From positions 8,042,727 to 8,106,726 of the forward strand of contig CM073327.1 of the NCBI GenBank assembly GCA_037043015.1: DNA of 64,000 nucleotides, written 5' to 3'. Shown in pieces: positions 34,078 through 45,969 of this stretch; the stretch's first letter is position 1, and every line of letters begins with the position of its first letter. The notes under the pieces are model-generated. The model searched no databases and had not been told where the DNA came from. It saw only the letters and a list, made by a program, of their open reading frames with translations. The position numbers were made by a program, and so were the translations under genes. The stretch comes from Bryum argenteum (taxonomy: Eukaryota; Streptophyta; Bryopsida; Bryales; Bryaceae).

Positions 34078-34339
34078 CGAACTCCTTCTTTAAAACGTTT
34101 CCCGGCTCCCGGCCCTATTACCAAGAAGCTTCCGCCTCACTCCCTCTCCTTGAGCAAAATGGTGTGAGGTTAAAATTACAAAGAAACACCAATTTCAATT
34201 TTCTAAATTAGATTTTTAGACAATCATTTGGAATATTGATATTTGAGAATATGCTATCAATCATTAAAAAAATAGCATAAGAATGATTGTGATGCATTAT
34301 TCATAATTATTATTAAGGAAGAAATGGAGAATAAGCCCC

Positions 34340-35095
34340 AGAAGTTCATTCACTCTAATTAAATAGTTGATTCTATTGATAATTGGTTTTAAGCTGAATC
34401 GATCGGTAGGTGGTTGTAAATTCAATCAAGAAATTATTGATTGTAAGTTGAGTAGACGACAATCTGGTCGAAAACTGAATTGTCAAATGATTGTTTGTAC
34501 AATGAATCAACTACTGACAAGATGGAGGTTGAATTGAGGCTGAATTGACGGATAACAACGAGTTGTTTATTGAATTGACCAATAATTAATTGTACCTGGA
34601 ATCGACTAATAACTAGTTGGACGTTGAATTATCTAATAACGAAACGTACGTCAAATCAACTGATAACGAGAATGGGACATACGTTGAATCAATTGATAAC
34701 AGAGCAAGACGTACGTTGAATCAAATAATAACAACACGTACATTGAGTACTTCAAATTAGCTGATAATGGGGAACGGAACGTACGTCGAATCAATTGATA
34801 ATAAGAACAGGATGTACGTTGAATCAACTGATAACGGAAATCGTATGTCGAATCAATTGATAACGAGAACGGGAAGTATGTCGAATCAACTGATAACATG
34901 CACAAGACAGGACATACGTTGAATCAATTGATAACGGGAACGGTACGTACATTTAATTAACTGATAACGGGACGTACGTCGTATCAATTGATAACGGGAA
35001 CGGTACGTACATTTAATTAACTGATAACGCAACATACGTCGTATCAATTGATAAGGGGACGTACATTGAATCAACTGATCACCAAGCAAGAAGCA
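34340..35095. repeat. Degenerate minisatellite, ~28-38 bp unit
   Basis: At least 13 imperfect units occur, each with an ACGTACGT-like palindrome, then (T/C)GAATCAA(T/C)TGATAAC, then a short purine-rich spacer (GGGAACGG type). Copies at 34650-35095 are clearest; those at 34380-34650 are more worn. A minus-strand frame through it yields repeated RYQLIRRT peptides, a by-product of the repeat. Confidence 0.85.
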
Positions 35096-36817
35096 ATTGT
35101 AGGTTGAATTGACCACTCATAACTAGAGGATGATCATTGTTGATTCGGAGTTTGACATGTACAATTTCAAAAATGACATAAGTGTTACTATGTATAAAAC
35201 TCTAGATGGCTAATTGATTGTGAGTTGAGCAGATTGAAAACGAGAAATTAATAATTGCTTATTGGAAATTAAGGTGTAGATAAATAAAACTAATATTTAG
35301 TTATTCTAACCAACAAACATTTGTTTGATTTACATAACATTAAGAAGCCTTTTGTATCTCATTTTCTCCTATTTTTTCTCAAAAAGTGGCACATTTTCAA
35401 GAATGCGTGGTAAAGAATTTGAGTTTGTGACATATCGGAACAACTTTAATTCCAGGATCTTATATGTAACTTGTGTGTGTACGTGTATTTCAGATTTTAG
35501 TTCTAGGTTTCTCATGGTTTATGTGGATGTATCTTCTAAAATGGATGTGGATCTTATATGTCAAATTTTCCATTTTGAGAAGTAGATACAACAGAAGCTT
35601 TTCAAATTCTTGTTCAAAAGTGATATTTTCACATAATAGTATAGTTGAGACTACTATACTTTGACCATGTTCCTCTTGTTTCTCTAAAATATCTATAATT
35701 AGGTCTTTTGTAATTTCCGGTGATTTGGGGGCCAAAATTACTTTGGATTAATTTGGAATCAGTCGGCATGTTTTGCCATCCGATTGTTTTCCTCACCTCT
35801 ACAGAAAAGCATCCTTCCAATAACACCTTATGCACTCCAATCCGACCAGGGATGCTAAGATCATAATGTCACGTTTAAAACAAAAAAAACAAACTTAGTA
35901 CTTGCCTTAAATAATATATCCAAATACAAATACTTGTTCACAATAAAATACACACATGAGAGACACCAAATCCTTATTGGGATTGGTGTAAATAGAGTCC
36001 ATTTGACCTATCCCTGGAGTAATGCCTACAAGATATAAAATCAATGATGTAGGACAATTGACCTTTCTCATGGTAGGCATTATAATCCAGTACAAACCAT
36101 TAAGAAACTTCGTAACATGAAGTTTGGAAGTAAGTTTCTGTCCATATGAAGTTCATGAATGAAAAAATTTGAAAAATTTAATTTTTTTTTTAAATAAAAA
36201 ATAAAAAAATAAAATAAAATTAATAATAATAATAATAAAAACCTAAAGTGTGAACCTATTTTAAGGCCGCCAAGAACAAATTGTTTCTTTGACCTATCCT
36301 CATGTATTTATGCATGGAGATTTTGATACTAATGGTGTGATTGCTAACTCTTATCAAGGTGAAAATTTTCATAGTTCTTACCTAACCACTACTCTAATGA
36401 TAAAATACGATATTAAGCACATTGTGATTGACTCCTAAAGTTCCTTAAAAGCCAAAATGGTTTTTGAGTTTTTGGTAGCTTAGTTGAAAGGGCAAAATTG
36501 ATTGTTTGGACTTGAAATTTCTGTGAATGTGGGTAACTATAGAATGCAAGTGTAGTAAAAATTGCAATGTAAAATTCCTATTTTCGAATCATTTATAGTA
36601 GATTATAGTTTAAAAATCTACATAGGGCATGTCGGACTGGTGCTTTCGCCGATGGGAATAGTAGCATAAAGAGGGGCAACGTTGTCAGAATGGAGTTTAG
36701 GAGCTCTCCGCCCAGTAATAAAGAGAGTGTAATAAAGAGAGTGCAACCAAAGGTTGGTCGCCAACCATTTCAAAATGGTGTGAAAAACTATACTTGTCAA
36801 AAGGCAATTTACATCAT
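35096..36817. other. AT-rich spacer
   Basis: No gene was found. It contains two copies of the dispersed GACCTAT(C)C-type repeat (35968-36070 and 36270-36345) and a simple A/T stretch at 36180-36240. Small frames at 35325-35835 show no family features. Confidence 0.5.
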
Positions 36818-36879
36818 AATTACAAAACCGTTTCAATTTCAAACTTTCAAAAGTTTGAATTTGAAACGGTTTTGTAATT
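36818..36879. repeat. Near-perfect 30-bp inverted repeat (hairpin)
   Basis: The left arm runs from AATTACAAAACCGTTTCAA to about 36847 and the right arm ends TTGAAACGGTTTTGTAATT at 36879. Only a few bases separate the arms and there are few mismatches. Its transcript would fold into a long stem. No flanking transposon signature was identified. Confidence 0.8.
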
Positions 36880-36887
36880 ATTATTAT

Positions 36888-37012
36888 TTCAAATATTGCA
36901 ACGGTCTTTCTCCTACGGTTACTAGTTTACTACAAATATCGCAACGGTCTTTCTCCAACAGTTATCACAAATATTGCAACGGTCTTTCTCCAACAACTAT
37001 TACAAATATGGA
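36888..37012. repeat. ~40-bp tandem repeat, three copies
   Basis: Three copies share (A)CAAATAT(T/C)GCAACGGTC followed by TTTCTCC(T/A)AC. The first two are 40-48 bp apart. The CAACGGT core echoes the AACGGTT of the adjacent hairpin. Confidence 0.75.
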
Positions 37013-37864
37013 AAATATGAGAATTCATAAGTTGGATGGTTCTAAAAATTCAGAAGTTGCTACGGTTGCACATATGAAGTGCAGGGGATACAAAGGGAAG
37101 AAGCTCATGAATGTAGAGTGTCGATTGAACTTCATGAAGTGATATTAGGTAGTGAGATTTTGCTGCGGTTGAGGGTACGATTAAGATTACAATACCAAAG
37201 AGCGTCAGATCAAGAAGTCAAGGTCTCGTCACCAATCAATTATTAATCGAGGTGGGAGCCTTGACGAAGGGACATCAACGCGGACAGTGGTGGAGGTGTC
37301 ATCGACTATGAAGTGTTTGATGGTTGTTGAGCATAGGTGGTGTGTAGTCAAGTACGAGTGTTGTTAACAAGAGCTAATTATTGATCGAGATCCCAACCTC
37401 GACGTTATTGCGAAGAGTCGACCCATTTCGACCCAATTCAGCTGTCGATGGTATCACCTGCTCCCACGAGGAGTCATACTGACCTTGGACTTATCGCTAA
37501 ATTCCGCCATCTCTTCGATCATTCACCCCGATCCAAGAGCAAGACACTAATCTTCTAGATTCTGCAACAAAGTTGCGTTCTTGGGCATGCAAGGAACACT
37601 TACATCCATATCAACTTAAGAGGCTACTTTTATTACTTGATCCATTGCATTTGCATAGTCTACGTGTAGATAAAAGTCCAGAGCATGGCCAAAGGTGCTA
37701 ACATTTAACAATTTTACCCATTTTTACAACATATTCTAGGTTGGATAGATCAATACGTTAGTGAAGAAGAGGTAATAGATATTGTAAAAATAATGAGTCT
37801 AGATATACACAATGTCACGCCGGAGATAGTGCAAGAAAGAGAAGGAACTTAGTAGTAATAGAAA
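37013..37864. other. Spacer, nothing recognised
   Basis: No supported gene or repeat. It may include the 5' flank of the piggyBac relic that follows. Confidence 0.4.
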
Positions 37865-40800
37865 GTGAGATTCTATGACATGTTGGGTTACATAATTGCG
37901 CTACTCGATCTTTGTATGCACATGGAGTGGGACGGCATACCACTGCGAAGGCGTTCAAGGTTACAACAAGAAGCGGGTCCAAGCACAACTTCCCCCACTC
38001 CACCACATGATGAAGTAGAAGACTTACATGCCCCTCAAGATCATGAACTTCATGATCTAGGATTGGGCGTCGAGCTTTTCTCATTTCTTGACATAGACAT
38101 TGGTTTCAATATAGACTACTTCACTTCTCAAGAACAACCTCCGACATACTACTCGAGTGATAAAGAATTCATGGACAACAACGATTTTGATGGCCACGCA
38201 AATAAAAGAGGAGGCCTTGAAGATTTCTTATGGCCACCGGAGGTTCTACTTCAAGCCACAAGTTACGGGTTGAGACAAGGGAGAAAGAGACAATAGAATG
38301 CGCTGCAACGGGCCAAGCAGCGAGAGTTAGCAGATATCAATATGCATCAAGCAACAGCGGAGGAGACAACTTTGCCGAGCAACATAACGGAGATTGAGTT
38401 GTCGGTGTGGCAACGCCACGTGGTGTCGAGTATAAACGTTGGGAGGCTGTTCTCTAGTCAACCCAATAAAGAAATGCCGCTCGGCAACCTAAAGATGCCC
38501 AAATCGAGCTTTGAGATGCGTGCCATCACAGCAGGGTCCCTATCGAGCCAATCAAGGCCAATTATTGCCCATGTAAAGGAATCCCATGACGTATTGTTGT
38601 CAGATATCGAGCAAGTCTTTTCTGACTTAGGTGTTGCCCCTGAGCGAAGGAGGTTGTTATCAGTAGAGGACTGCATTGCTCAAGGACTGCATATAGCTCG
38701 TGAGTCTAGTAGCATTGTAAGGCCTCCTAACTTGAGCCATGACGAAGCAAGTAGAGAAATTGGACAACTGAATGGATGGGATGTAAATGATGTAGCCTGT
38801 AATTCTTTTGAAGGTGATGAAATTGATGAGAGGCATCTAATGAGCAATGATATTGGCCATAGAAGAATAAGAATAGTGGTAGAAGGGTGCATTGAATAGT
38901 GAGCACTATAAGAAAACCATCGATTTGTAGATGTCTTAAGATTTGGGAAGATCACTTTTAAGTTGTCTTGCTGTCTTGCAAAATGTCTTGTAAAATGAGA
39001 AGATATCTTTTTTTTTAGAAGATGTTTTCAACTAAGAGTGTTGGATGACTTGAAGACATCCAAAGACACGTGGATGTTTTATAAGATGTCTATTAAGACA
39101 TCCCATTAGACATGAAACTGCCACGTTGGCAAGAAATTCCGGTTTCACCAAGTGAATAACTCTGAAAGTTACTGGTGAGAGGGTAGAAAGTAGCCCGGTT
39201 GTAAAAAAATATGATAGTGGGTAGCGGTTTGCATGAGGAAAAAAAAAGGAACTTCATCCTTTTAAATACTCTTTCGTTATTTGTGCATTATAATTTTATT
39301 TTGTACAACTAAAAATATTGAAATATGAATTTTATAGTATTAAACATGTAATCTCAGATTTTTTCATTGGTTTAATTTTTATAATAATATTCAAATATTA
39401 TAATTTAATTTAAAATATATATTATATGTACATTTGAGAGTATTTTAATTATAAATACTAATAAAATAGTATAATAAAACCAAAAAATTATAAAATATTA
39501 ATATATTAGAATATTATTATTCAATTATTTAATTGGTAAAGTAACTTAGTTAGAAAATATAGTTATTTTAATATATACGGCAATTTTTGCATATTTATGA
39601 ACAAAATTATATGTGGATATTTCATTAATTTCATAATTTCCAGTTGTTTATCTACATGGTAAACAAAAAGTCCACGTTGGACGAGTGTACATGTCATACA
39701 ATGTCTACGGCAGTGTCTTCGTAAACATTTAAATAGATGTCTTATGAAACATCTTAGACGACATTGTATTACTGGGATGATTTTCGTGGACTTCAGTGAA
39801 TGAACAAAAGCGGCTAGGGTTTGCTGCTGCCACCATACTTAGGTCATGAGATCTTTAAGTAGAAGTAGCGGTCGCACAAAGCTCATTTTTGCCTTCATTT
39901 TTTGAAGGAGTTAGTGTTTAGAGTGTAGAGGTTAGGGTTTGCTTCTTCATGTGGCTAGGGTTTGCTGCCGCCGCCATAGTTAGGTTATAGACCGTTTAAG
40001 TGAAAGTAGAGGTTGCACAAAGCTCATTTTTGCCTCAATTTTTCCAAAGAGTTAGTGTTTGAAGTGTAGAAACCTTATGACTTGTAGTATATGATTTGTT
40101 GTGGAAGAAATCCTAAAACTTGTTATGGAAGAAACTTAATGACTAACAATACATGATTTGTTGTGGAGGACAACGAAAAACCTTCTATAGTAGAGGTATT
40201 GTGGTTGAAACTCTGAAGATGTCATCAGATGGTTATGATGATGTGTGCAGGGATGTCCTAGAGCATGTCTACGAAGATGTCTAAAATGATGTTTAATTGT
40301 GTTGATTGAATTTTGTTTTGTAGGGTTGAATATGAGGGGTTGGGGTCCCCGTTCGGTGGTAAGGAAAGCTTAGAGAACACACGAACATGGAAGAAGTATG
40401 ACAAAATAAGTGAGCTGTTGTTTTTTCACAATTGCAGAGGTAGCAAAATACGATCTGAGGCCACGAACAGATGTCTGCATGGATGTCTATAATGTTGTCT
40501 TTAATGATGTCTTCAAGGATGTCTGCCTGAATGTTTAAGCAGATGTCCGCAAGAATGTCTAACTCTGTCGATATCTTGAGGTCAGGATGAATACCATATC
40601 AACCTATGTAGTGCAATTAAATGGAACTAAATCACAACTTTTTGCCTTTACAAACCCCTGTTTAAATGCAGTCGATATTGGCTTATTGAACATGTGCAGC
40701 GGCATGACATGTACAAGACCGTAGAGGTATCGACAGCAAGCGATGGTAGTGATGGGACATCGTGGAGGGACATTGTTTTGAAGACATCCTTAAAAAACAT

Positions 40801-43062
40801 TTTGTGAAACATTACAAAAAACACCTCCAAAACATCCTCACAGACATCTTCAAAACATCATATAAGACATTTTGTAAGACCACAGAAAAAATTGTATACA
40901 CATCTTGCAAAGCATCATTTAAGACATCGTGCAATATGAAAAGTAATCACTACCATGTCTAAGTGGATAACTCCGACGACGCGCTTAAACTACTAAATAC
41001 ATCACCGTAAACATTGTAAGATGTCTCATAAGACATTGTAAAATGTCTCATTAGACATCCTTATATGTCTCGTAAGACATCTTCAAATGTCTTCCGATTG
41101 TCTTTTATGACCAATATTTTAATATAAAAGCGATCAAAACTATCTTGACATGGTATGCCACGTCAAATTTTCCCGCGTCCACGTTGGATTTTGGCGCCGC
41201 CACGTCACGTTTTGATCGATCACGGAAAACTTCACATCAGGATGATATTCATCGCCATGTAGCACTGCCCGTCCACATGGCGCTGATGTGTCCTCCACGT
41301 GACGCACTTCTTACCCTTCCAAGTTTACCTTGACACGTCATATTTTTTAAGACATCTTCGTGTATTTCAAATGTCTTCTTGATGTCTTCTTAGACACTAA
41401 CCCAACTTTTAGTCTAAAAGTTGTTTTTAAGACGTCTAATTGACTTTAGATGTCTTATTTAAGACATCCAAAATTCGATGGTTTTCTTATAGTGGAGAAT
41501 AGTGAAACTCTCTCCCATATTGAGAGTCCTTCCAAAAGGGAGGGACGTGAATGAGGATTTGGCACAACAATAAGATGGGCTAAGATGGGATTTTAGAGAT
41601 GAAATACGGGAAAATCTGAGCATTGTATATAATCCTACGCCAACTTTATTTTTGGGTCCAAGACAAGGCCCTTCCCAAAATCACAGTGTACTTCCAAGTT
41701 TTATGGAATTGTTTGGGCTTTTTTCGACTCCACAAATTTTACATACAATTGTTGTATAAACCAACCGCTATGCCACATCTCCTTTAGATGAACATGGCAA
41801 TACAAAGGGAGGTCCTAATTGGGAGAATTTGACAATATGTGGCCTTCATGCATTTATGGCTCTAGCTTTCTACATGGAGTTGAAAGTTATTGGATGGGGT
41901 TAAGTTTTGTAACCAAATTACAAAACCAACCAAATTACAAAACTTATTGGATGCAAGATGATTTATTCAATTGCCCCATTATTTCTAATATGATGACTAG
42001 CGCCCGGTTTATTGATTTGAGAAGATGTATTCATCTTTTAAACATAAAAGGGATGTCTCGGAGGACACCGGATATGATAAGATCGGACAAAGATGGTTAG
42101 TAGACTCAATACGGGAGAGGTGCAAAATGGTGCGGAATCTTGGGAAACACATAACCATTAATCAAATGATGATCAGTTATAAGGGGACATATTCACCTAT
42201 TAGGCAATATATGCCTAAAATGCCCAAAAAGTGGGGCTTGAAAGTTTGGTACTTGGCATGTTCAAAATCTAAATTTGTATAGAATTTTAATAATTTATTG
42301 TGGCAAGGATAATAGATTCGCTCCCCCACCTATGGAATAACCTTCACCTATTGTTGTAAATGCCTGGTAAGCTCATAATGTGGTTCTAAGGTTGGTAGAT
42401 GGACTTTGGGATCGTGGTCATTGTGTGACCATGGACAATTATTTCTCAAGTGTAGGCCTTTTCACAACTCTTTTAGCCCAGGGAATGTATGCATGTCGAA
42501 CTATAAGGTCTAACCGAATTGGCCTTCTATTGTCATTGAAAAATACAAATCTTTTCAAAAATGTGCCCTGAGGCACGACTTTATGGCGAATGCATGATAC
42601 ACAAACTATTTCATGTGTCAGGATCAATTATGGGCACCGTATAGTTGCCAAGAACGGAGCCACAAATGGTGGCACTGTATCTTTTTCTTTTTATTGGATA
42701 CGACGGTTGTATACATGTACGGTTGTATACATTTACCATATAGATTGTGTGGATAAATCCAACGTACGGCGGATTCCGTTCCTTCCTATGACTCATTTCC
42801 AATTCAAGAAGGGCTTATGCGAAGCCCTTCTAAAGAGGTGGCCTATGAGAAATATGCACCCTTAGGAACTTCCTTCCGTGCCACGCGGCCCATTGATATG
42901 CACACCTTCTTACAGCAAGTTACGACGTGGGTGAGTTGTTGCAACGCACATAATCCACATCTTTATTGTCACAAATGTGGTGACAAATGGATGTGTCTCA
43001 GACAAGGTTGGTATAAGAGGTGGCACACGGAACTATACATTTGCGGCCAACGTCGTAATTGA
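37865..43062 (+). pseudogene. Second piggyBac-type transposase gene, decayed and split by a CACTA element
   Basis: Two stretches in one frame (37865-38296 and 38342-38899), separated by a single TAG, form a probable acidic N-terminal part of unproven identity. CACTA DNA interrupts at 38904-41494. Beyond it, 41520-43062 carries recognisable piggyBac core pieces in several frames: FTPQILHTIVVQTNRYA-like text at about 41720-41765, YKGTYSPIRQYMPKMPKKWG at ~42180-42235, CVTMDNYFSSVGLF at ~42425-42460, and a Cys/His tail (YCHKCGDKWMC). The first catalytic Asp is replaced by Asn (HITINQMM), and stops and frameshifts are frequent. It is clearly diverged from the intact transposase at 4927, so it is a different lineage rather than a recent copy. 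Confidence 0.8.
38904..41494. mobile_element. Non-autonomous CACTA (En/Spm) element, 2591 bp, GAG target duplication
   Basis: The left end CACTATAAGAAAACCATCGA and right end TCGATGGTTTTCTTATAGTG are perfect 20-bp inverse copies. GAG at 38901-38903 and 41495-41497 is the 3-bp duplication. Both subterminal regions are packed with GATGTCTT / AAGACATC motifs in both orientations, as expected for CACTA transposase binding arrays. There is no transposase gene. The middle has an AT-rich part (39240-39640) and two ~120-bp copies of a TAGGGTTTGCTGC-containing segment at 39812-39930 and 39953-40072, possibly captured host leader sequence. Confidence 0.9.
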
Positions 43063-43528
43063 TTCCATGCAAGTCCTTGAACATATCATTCTCATTACCT
43101 TATCTTGTTCTTTGGAGTCTTTTATTTTATACAAAAACAAGTCCTTACTCGTGTCCACGAATATAAAAAGGTCAGATTGTAATTTATAAAATGTATAAAA
43201 AATCCAGACCAAGGTATAAAAAAATACAAAGTTGGAAGTTTTTGGCGATGTTGAAATTATGGGATATGCAATCAATATGCAAGTTCCTCGCTTCTCGGTT
43301 CTCCATATTGTTTGAGATTTATAGCATGTCCTCCGTCCCGTTCTTTTTGGTTCCCTATGTTTTTTAAGATTTGTAGCATGTCCTCCGTTCCCTTGTTCCA
43401 TTGTTCCCAGTTCCCCGTCCTCTATTATGATTTCTCATTCTTCATTTTTTTCTTATTGGTTCTCTACCTCCAAGCTCTTGTTCATGGTTCCCAACTTTTG
43501 TTCCCAGTTCCCGATCTCCGAACTTCCC
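43063..43528. other. Spacer, nothing recognised
   Basis: This is the 3' flank of the piggyBac relic. Pyrimidine-rich sequence begins near 43310 and merges into the minisatellite that follows. Confidence 0.4.
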
Positions 43529-43695
43529 TTATTGGTTTCCATCATTCATTCCCGGTTCCCATCATTTGTTCCCAATTCCCATCATTCATTCTCGGTTCCG
43601 GTCATTCATTCTTAGTTCCCATTAGTAATTCCTAGTTCTCATTCTTTATTCCTAGTTTCCATCCTTTGTTCTCAGTTCCTATCCTTTGTTCCACG
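43529..43695. repeat. 20-bp pyrimidine-rich minisatellite, eight copies
   Basis: About eight imperfect 20-bp units have the form TTCCCATCATTCATTCYYGG. Looser GGTTCCC/TTCCC repeats extend upstream to 43320. The plus-strand frames through it are repeat by-products. Confidence 0.85.
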
Positions 43696-44989
43696 TTTCT
43701 AGATCCCCTCCGATATTTCCTTTATCCCCCTTCACTTCTTCTTTGCTCCCATTTTCATGTTTCATATTCCTTGTCCCTTTGCCTTCTTGTTATATTCTTA
43801 TGATCTAATAAACCCTTAATAACAATCAAATACCACTTATGGAAACTCTTTAAAATCTTTAAAACTCTTCATTTCATGTATAAATGACCAAATGATAATC
43901 ATCATGATCATGACCCATGCATTGCGAAGGACAGACAAACAAATTGCAAATTGTTTTCTTCTATATATAGAGATTTGTGATATGTGTTGGATTTGACTAT
44001 CTGAGTGATGTGATCAAGCTCTACTCATAACGACACTTATAACAATCTTGTCAATTGATTTATTTATTTTCTTGTCGATTCATGCATATTCGAGTTATAA
44101 GGCACGCTAGCCACACTCCTAGAGTCCCTATTACTTTCATTCACTAGCACAGTGAAGTCCCTAGACAACAACCTCAAAATGAGAGCAACAATTATTCGCC
44201 TTCTCTTTGCATGAGCTCGCCTTTTTATTATATATATTTATTCATTTTTCCTTCAGAAGTGTCAAAGTTTCTTAGGCGCATCTCAGGAGTTGAAGCCGAG
44301 GTCCAACAACTTCCTCATCGGTCTGTTAGACAATACCTCCCACCTTGTTTCAGTCTACACCGTTAGGATGTATTTGTGGCATTTATTGCTTCCAGCCTAC
44401 ATAGAGGCCTAATTTATCCTTCTAGCAAGACCATTTATGGCTTTACCAATGTAAGAATGTTGAACCCTTTCAAGTTAGAGAGGGTTCCATCCTTCATGTA
44501 CTACCCTCTCTAAATTCCTAATACATATATGCATTTTTCCTTCAAAAATCACCCCAGGATTGAGAGTTTATTACAATTATTTTATTTATTTTCCTAAATT
44601 TTTAAAATACCATAAACACACATTGTAATCGTTCACTTTTGTAGAATTCATAGTGGAGATAGTGGTTTTGCACTATTACCCCAATTTTCACATGTAGAGC
44701 GTTTGTAGACCACCTTTGTGGTAAAAGTTTAGGTGAAGACTCAAAAACATGATTGAGAAGCTAAGAATCTGCATGCACATGCCGAACTTGATGCTCCACA
44801 TGGGAAAAAAAAGATGAGCAAAATGTTTGGGGTAACCATCATCAAGTTACCCTAAGCACAAAGTAGACCATGTCTTTCGGGCTAGACTAAAAAAAAAAAA
44901 AAAACTTTTCCACCGACTTTGAACATTACAACAAATGGTGAAGATACAACAGTTGAAAATTTACATGGTAGTTTATATGGTAGTCACCT
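43696..44989. other. Spacer, nothing recognised
   Basis: AT-rich, without a supported gene. A run of 17 A residues lies near 44890. Confidence 0.5.
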
Positions 44990-45969
44990 TTAACCCCTAA
45001 ACGTCCCCAATGTCGTTTTTCTACATTTTGGATGGAGGGCAGAAACTTTGAATAGCCATATCTTCTTCATCCAAGGTCCGTTTTGGATGAAATCACTTGG
45101 ATTAGGTTCCAAATCAAGTCTAGTTTGTGTTGTAAAATTTGTAAGCCCATACAATAAAGTATGAATTAATGAAATGCACTTTAGTGAAGACAGCTCTTGT
45201 TTTTGGGTTTCCAAGCATGGGGCATGTATTACCATTGCAAGCCAATTATGTGAAACTAAAAATACTTTTTCATGATTTTTTTTTCATGGTCATGATCTTA
45301 AGGTGAGTCTTAACAACTTTGTAGTGAGAAGTTTTTTGATCCAAATGATTTTGCTATTGGATTTGCAATGATGTTTTGTCAACAGAAAAAGTGAGAAAAT
45401 GGATGATATTTGAGGAGCTATATCTCCTTCATCCACCGTTGGATTTCATCTTAATTTTTTGGGATAGCCTCCAATTATGGTTTAGTCTAAGTGGTAGAAA
45501 CCTTAACAAGATCGAAGATGTTTTGAAGATAAGGCATGAAATTGAATGCAAAGGGTCCAATTTTGTACTATTTTTCCTTTGTAAAATTTTCGGCAGTTTT
45601 TACCATTGCATGGCTTTTATTTGAGCCAAGAAATTTTTTTGATGAATTTTTGTTGGGTAAAGGACTTATTAAGATGAAGGTGAACATCTTTCTAGTTGGT
45701 GATTTTTTCATTGCAATAGGTATATTGGTAGCATTTCCACCTCAAAGTGAAAATGAAGAAATTTTGCAGTTTGTTTTTAGTATTATTATGTTATGATCTC
45801 TCGATCTATAAGGCCTCATGACTCAAATTTTGGTCCACATGATCTTCGATAAGTCCATTACAAGTTTGTATGGTTGAGATCTTAATAGCTTCTCTTCATT
45901 TTCATCTATGACGAATTCTATGGAAATGTGCTTTTCTGCTAAAAATAGGCTGGGACGTTTAGGGGTTAA
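44990..45969 (+). mobile_element. Full-length ~980-bp piggyBac-type non-autonomous element (best copy)
   Basis: TTAA at 44990-44993 is followed by CCCCTAAACGTCCC. The right end reads GGGACGTTTAGGGG then TTAA at 45966-45969. The 14-bp terminal repeats are perfect inverse copies. The length is 980 bp. Frames inside are short and show no transposase motif. This copy best defines the family consensus, and its intact ends suggest relatively recent movement. Confidence 0.85.

Noticed and set aside
34651..35116. Minus-strand frames with repeated RYQLIRRT peptides
   Set aside because: They arise from the ACGTACGT/CAATTGATAAC minisatellite and break wherever unit length varies.
38901..41497. Mutator-like element as an alternative for the 2.6 kb insertion
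   Set aside because: The ends begin with CACTA and the target duplication is 3 bp, not the 8-11 bp of Mutator; CACTA fits.
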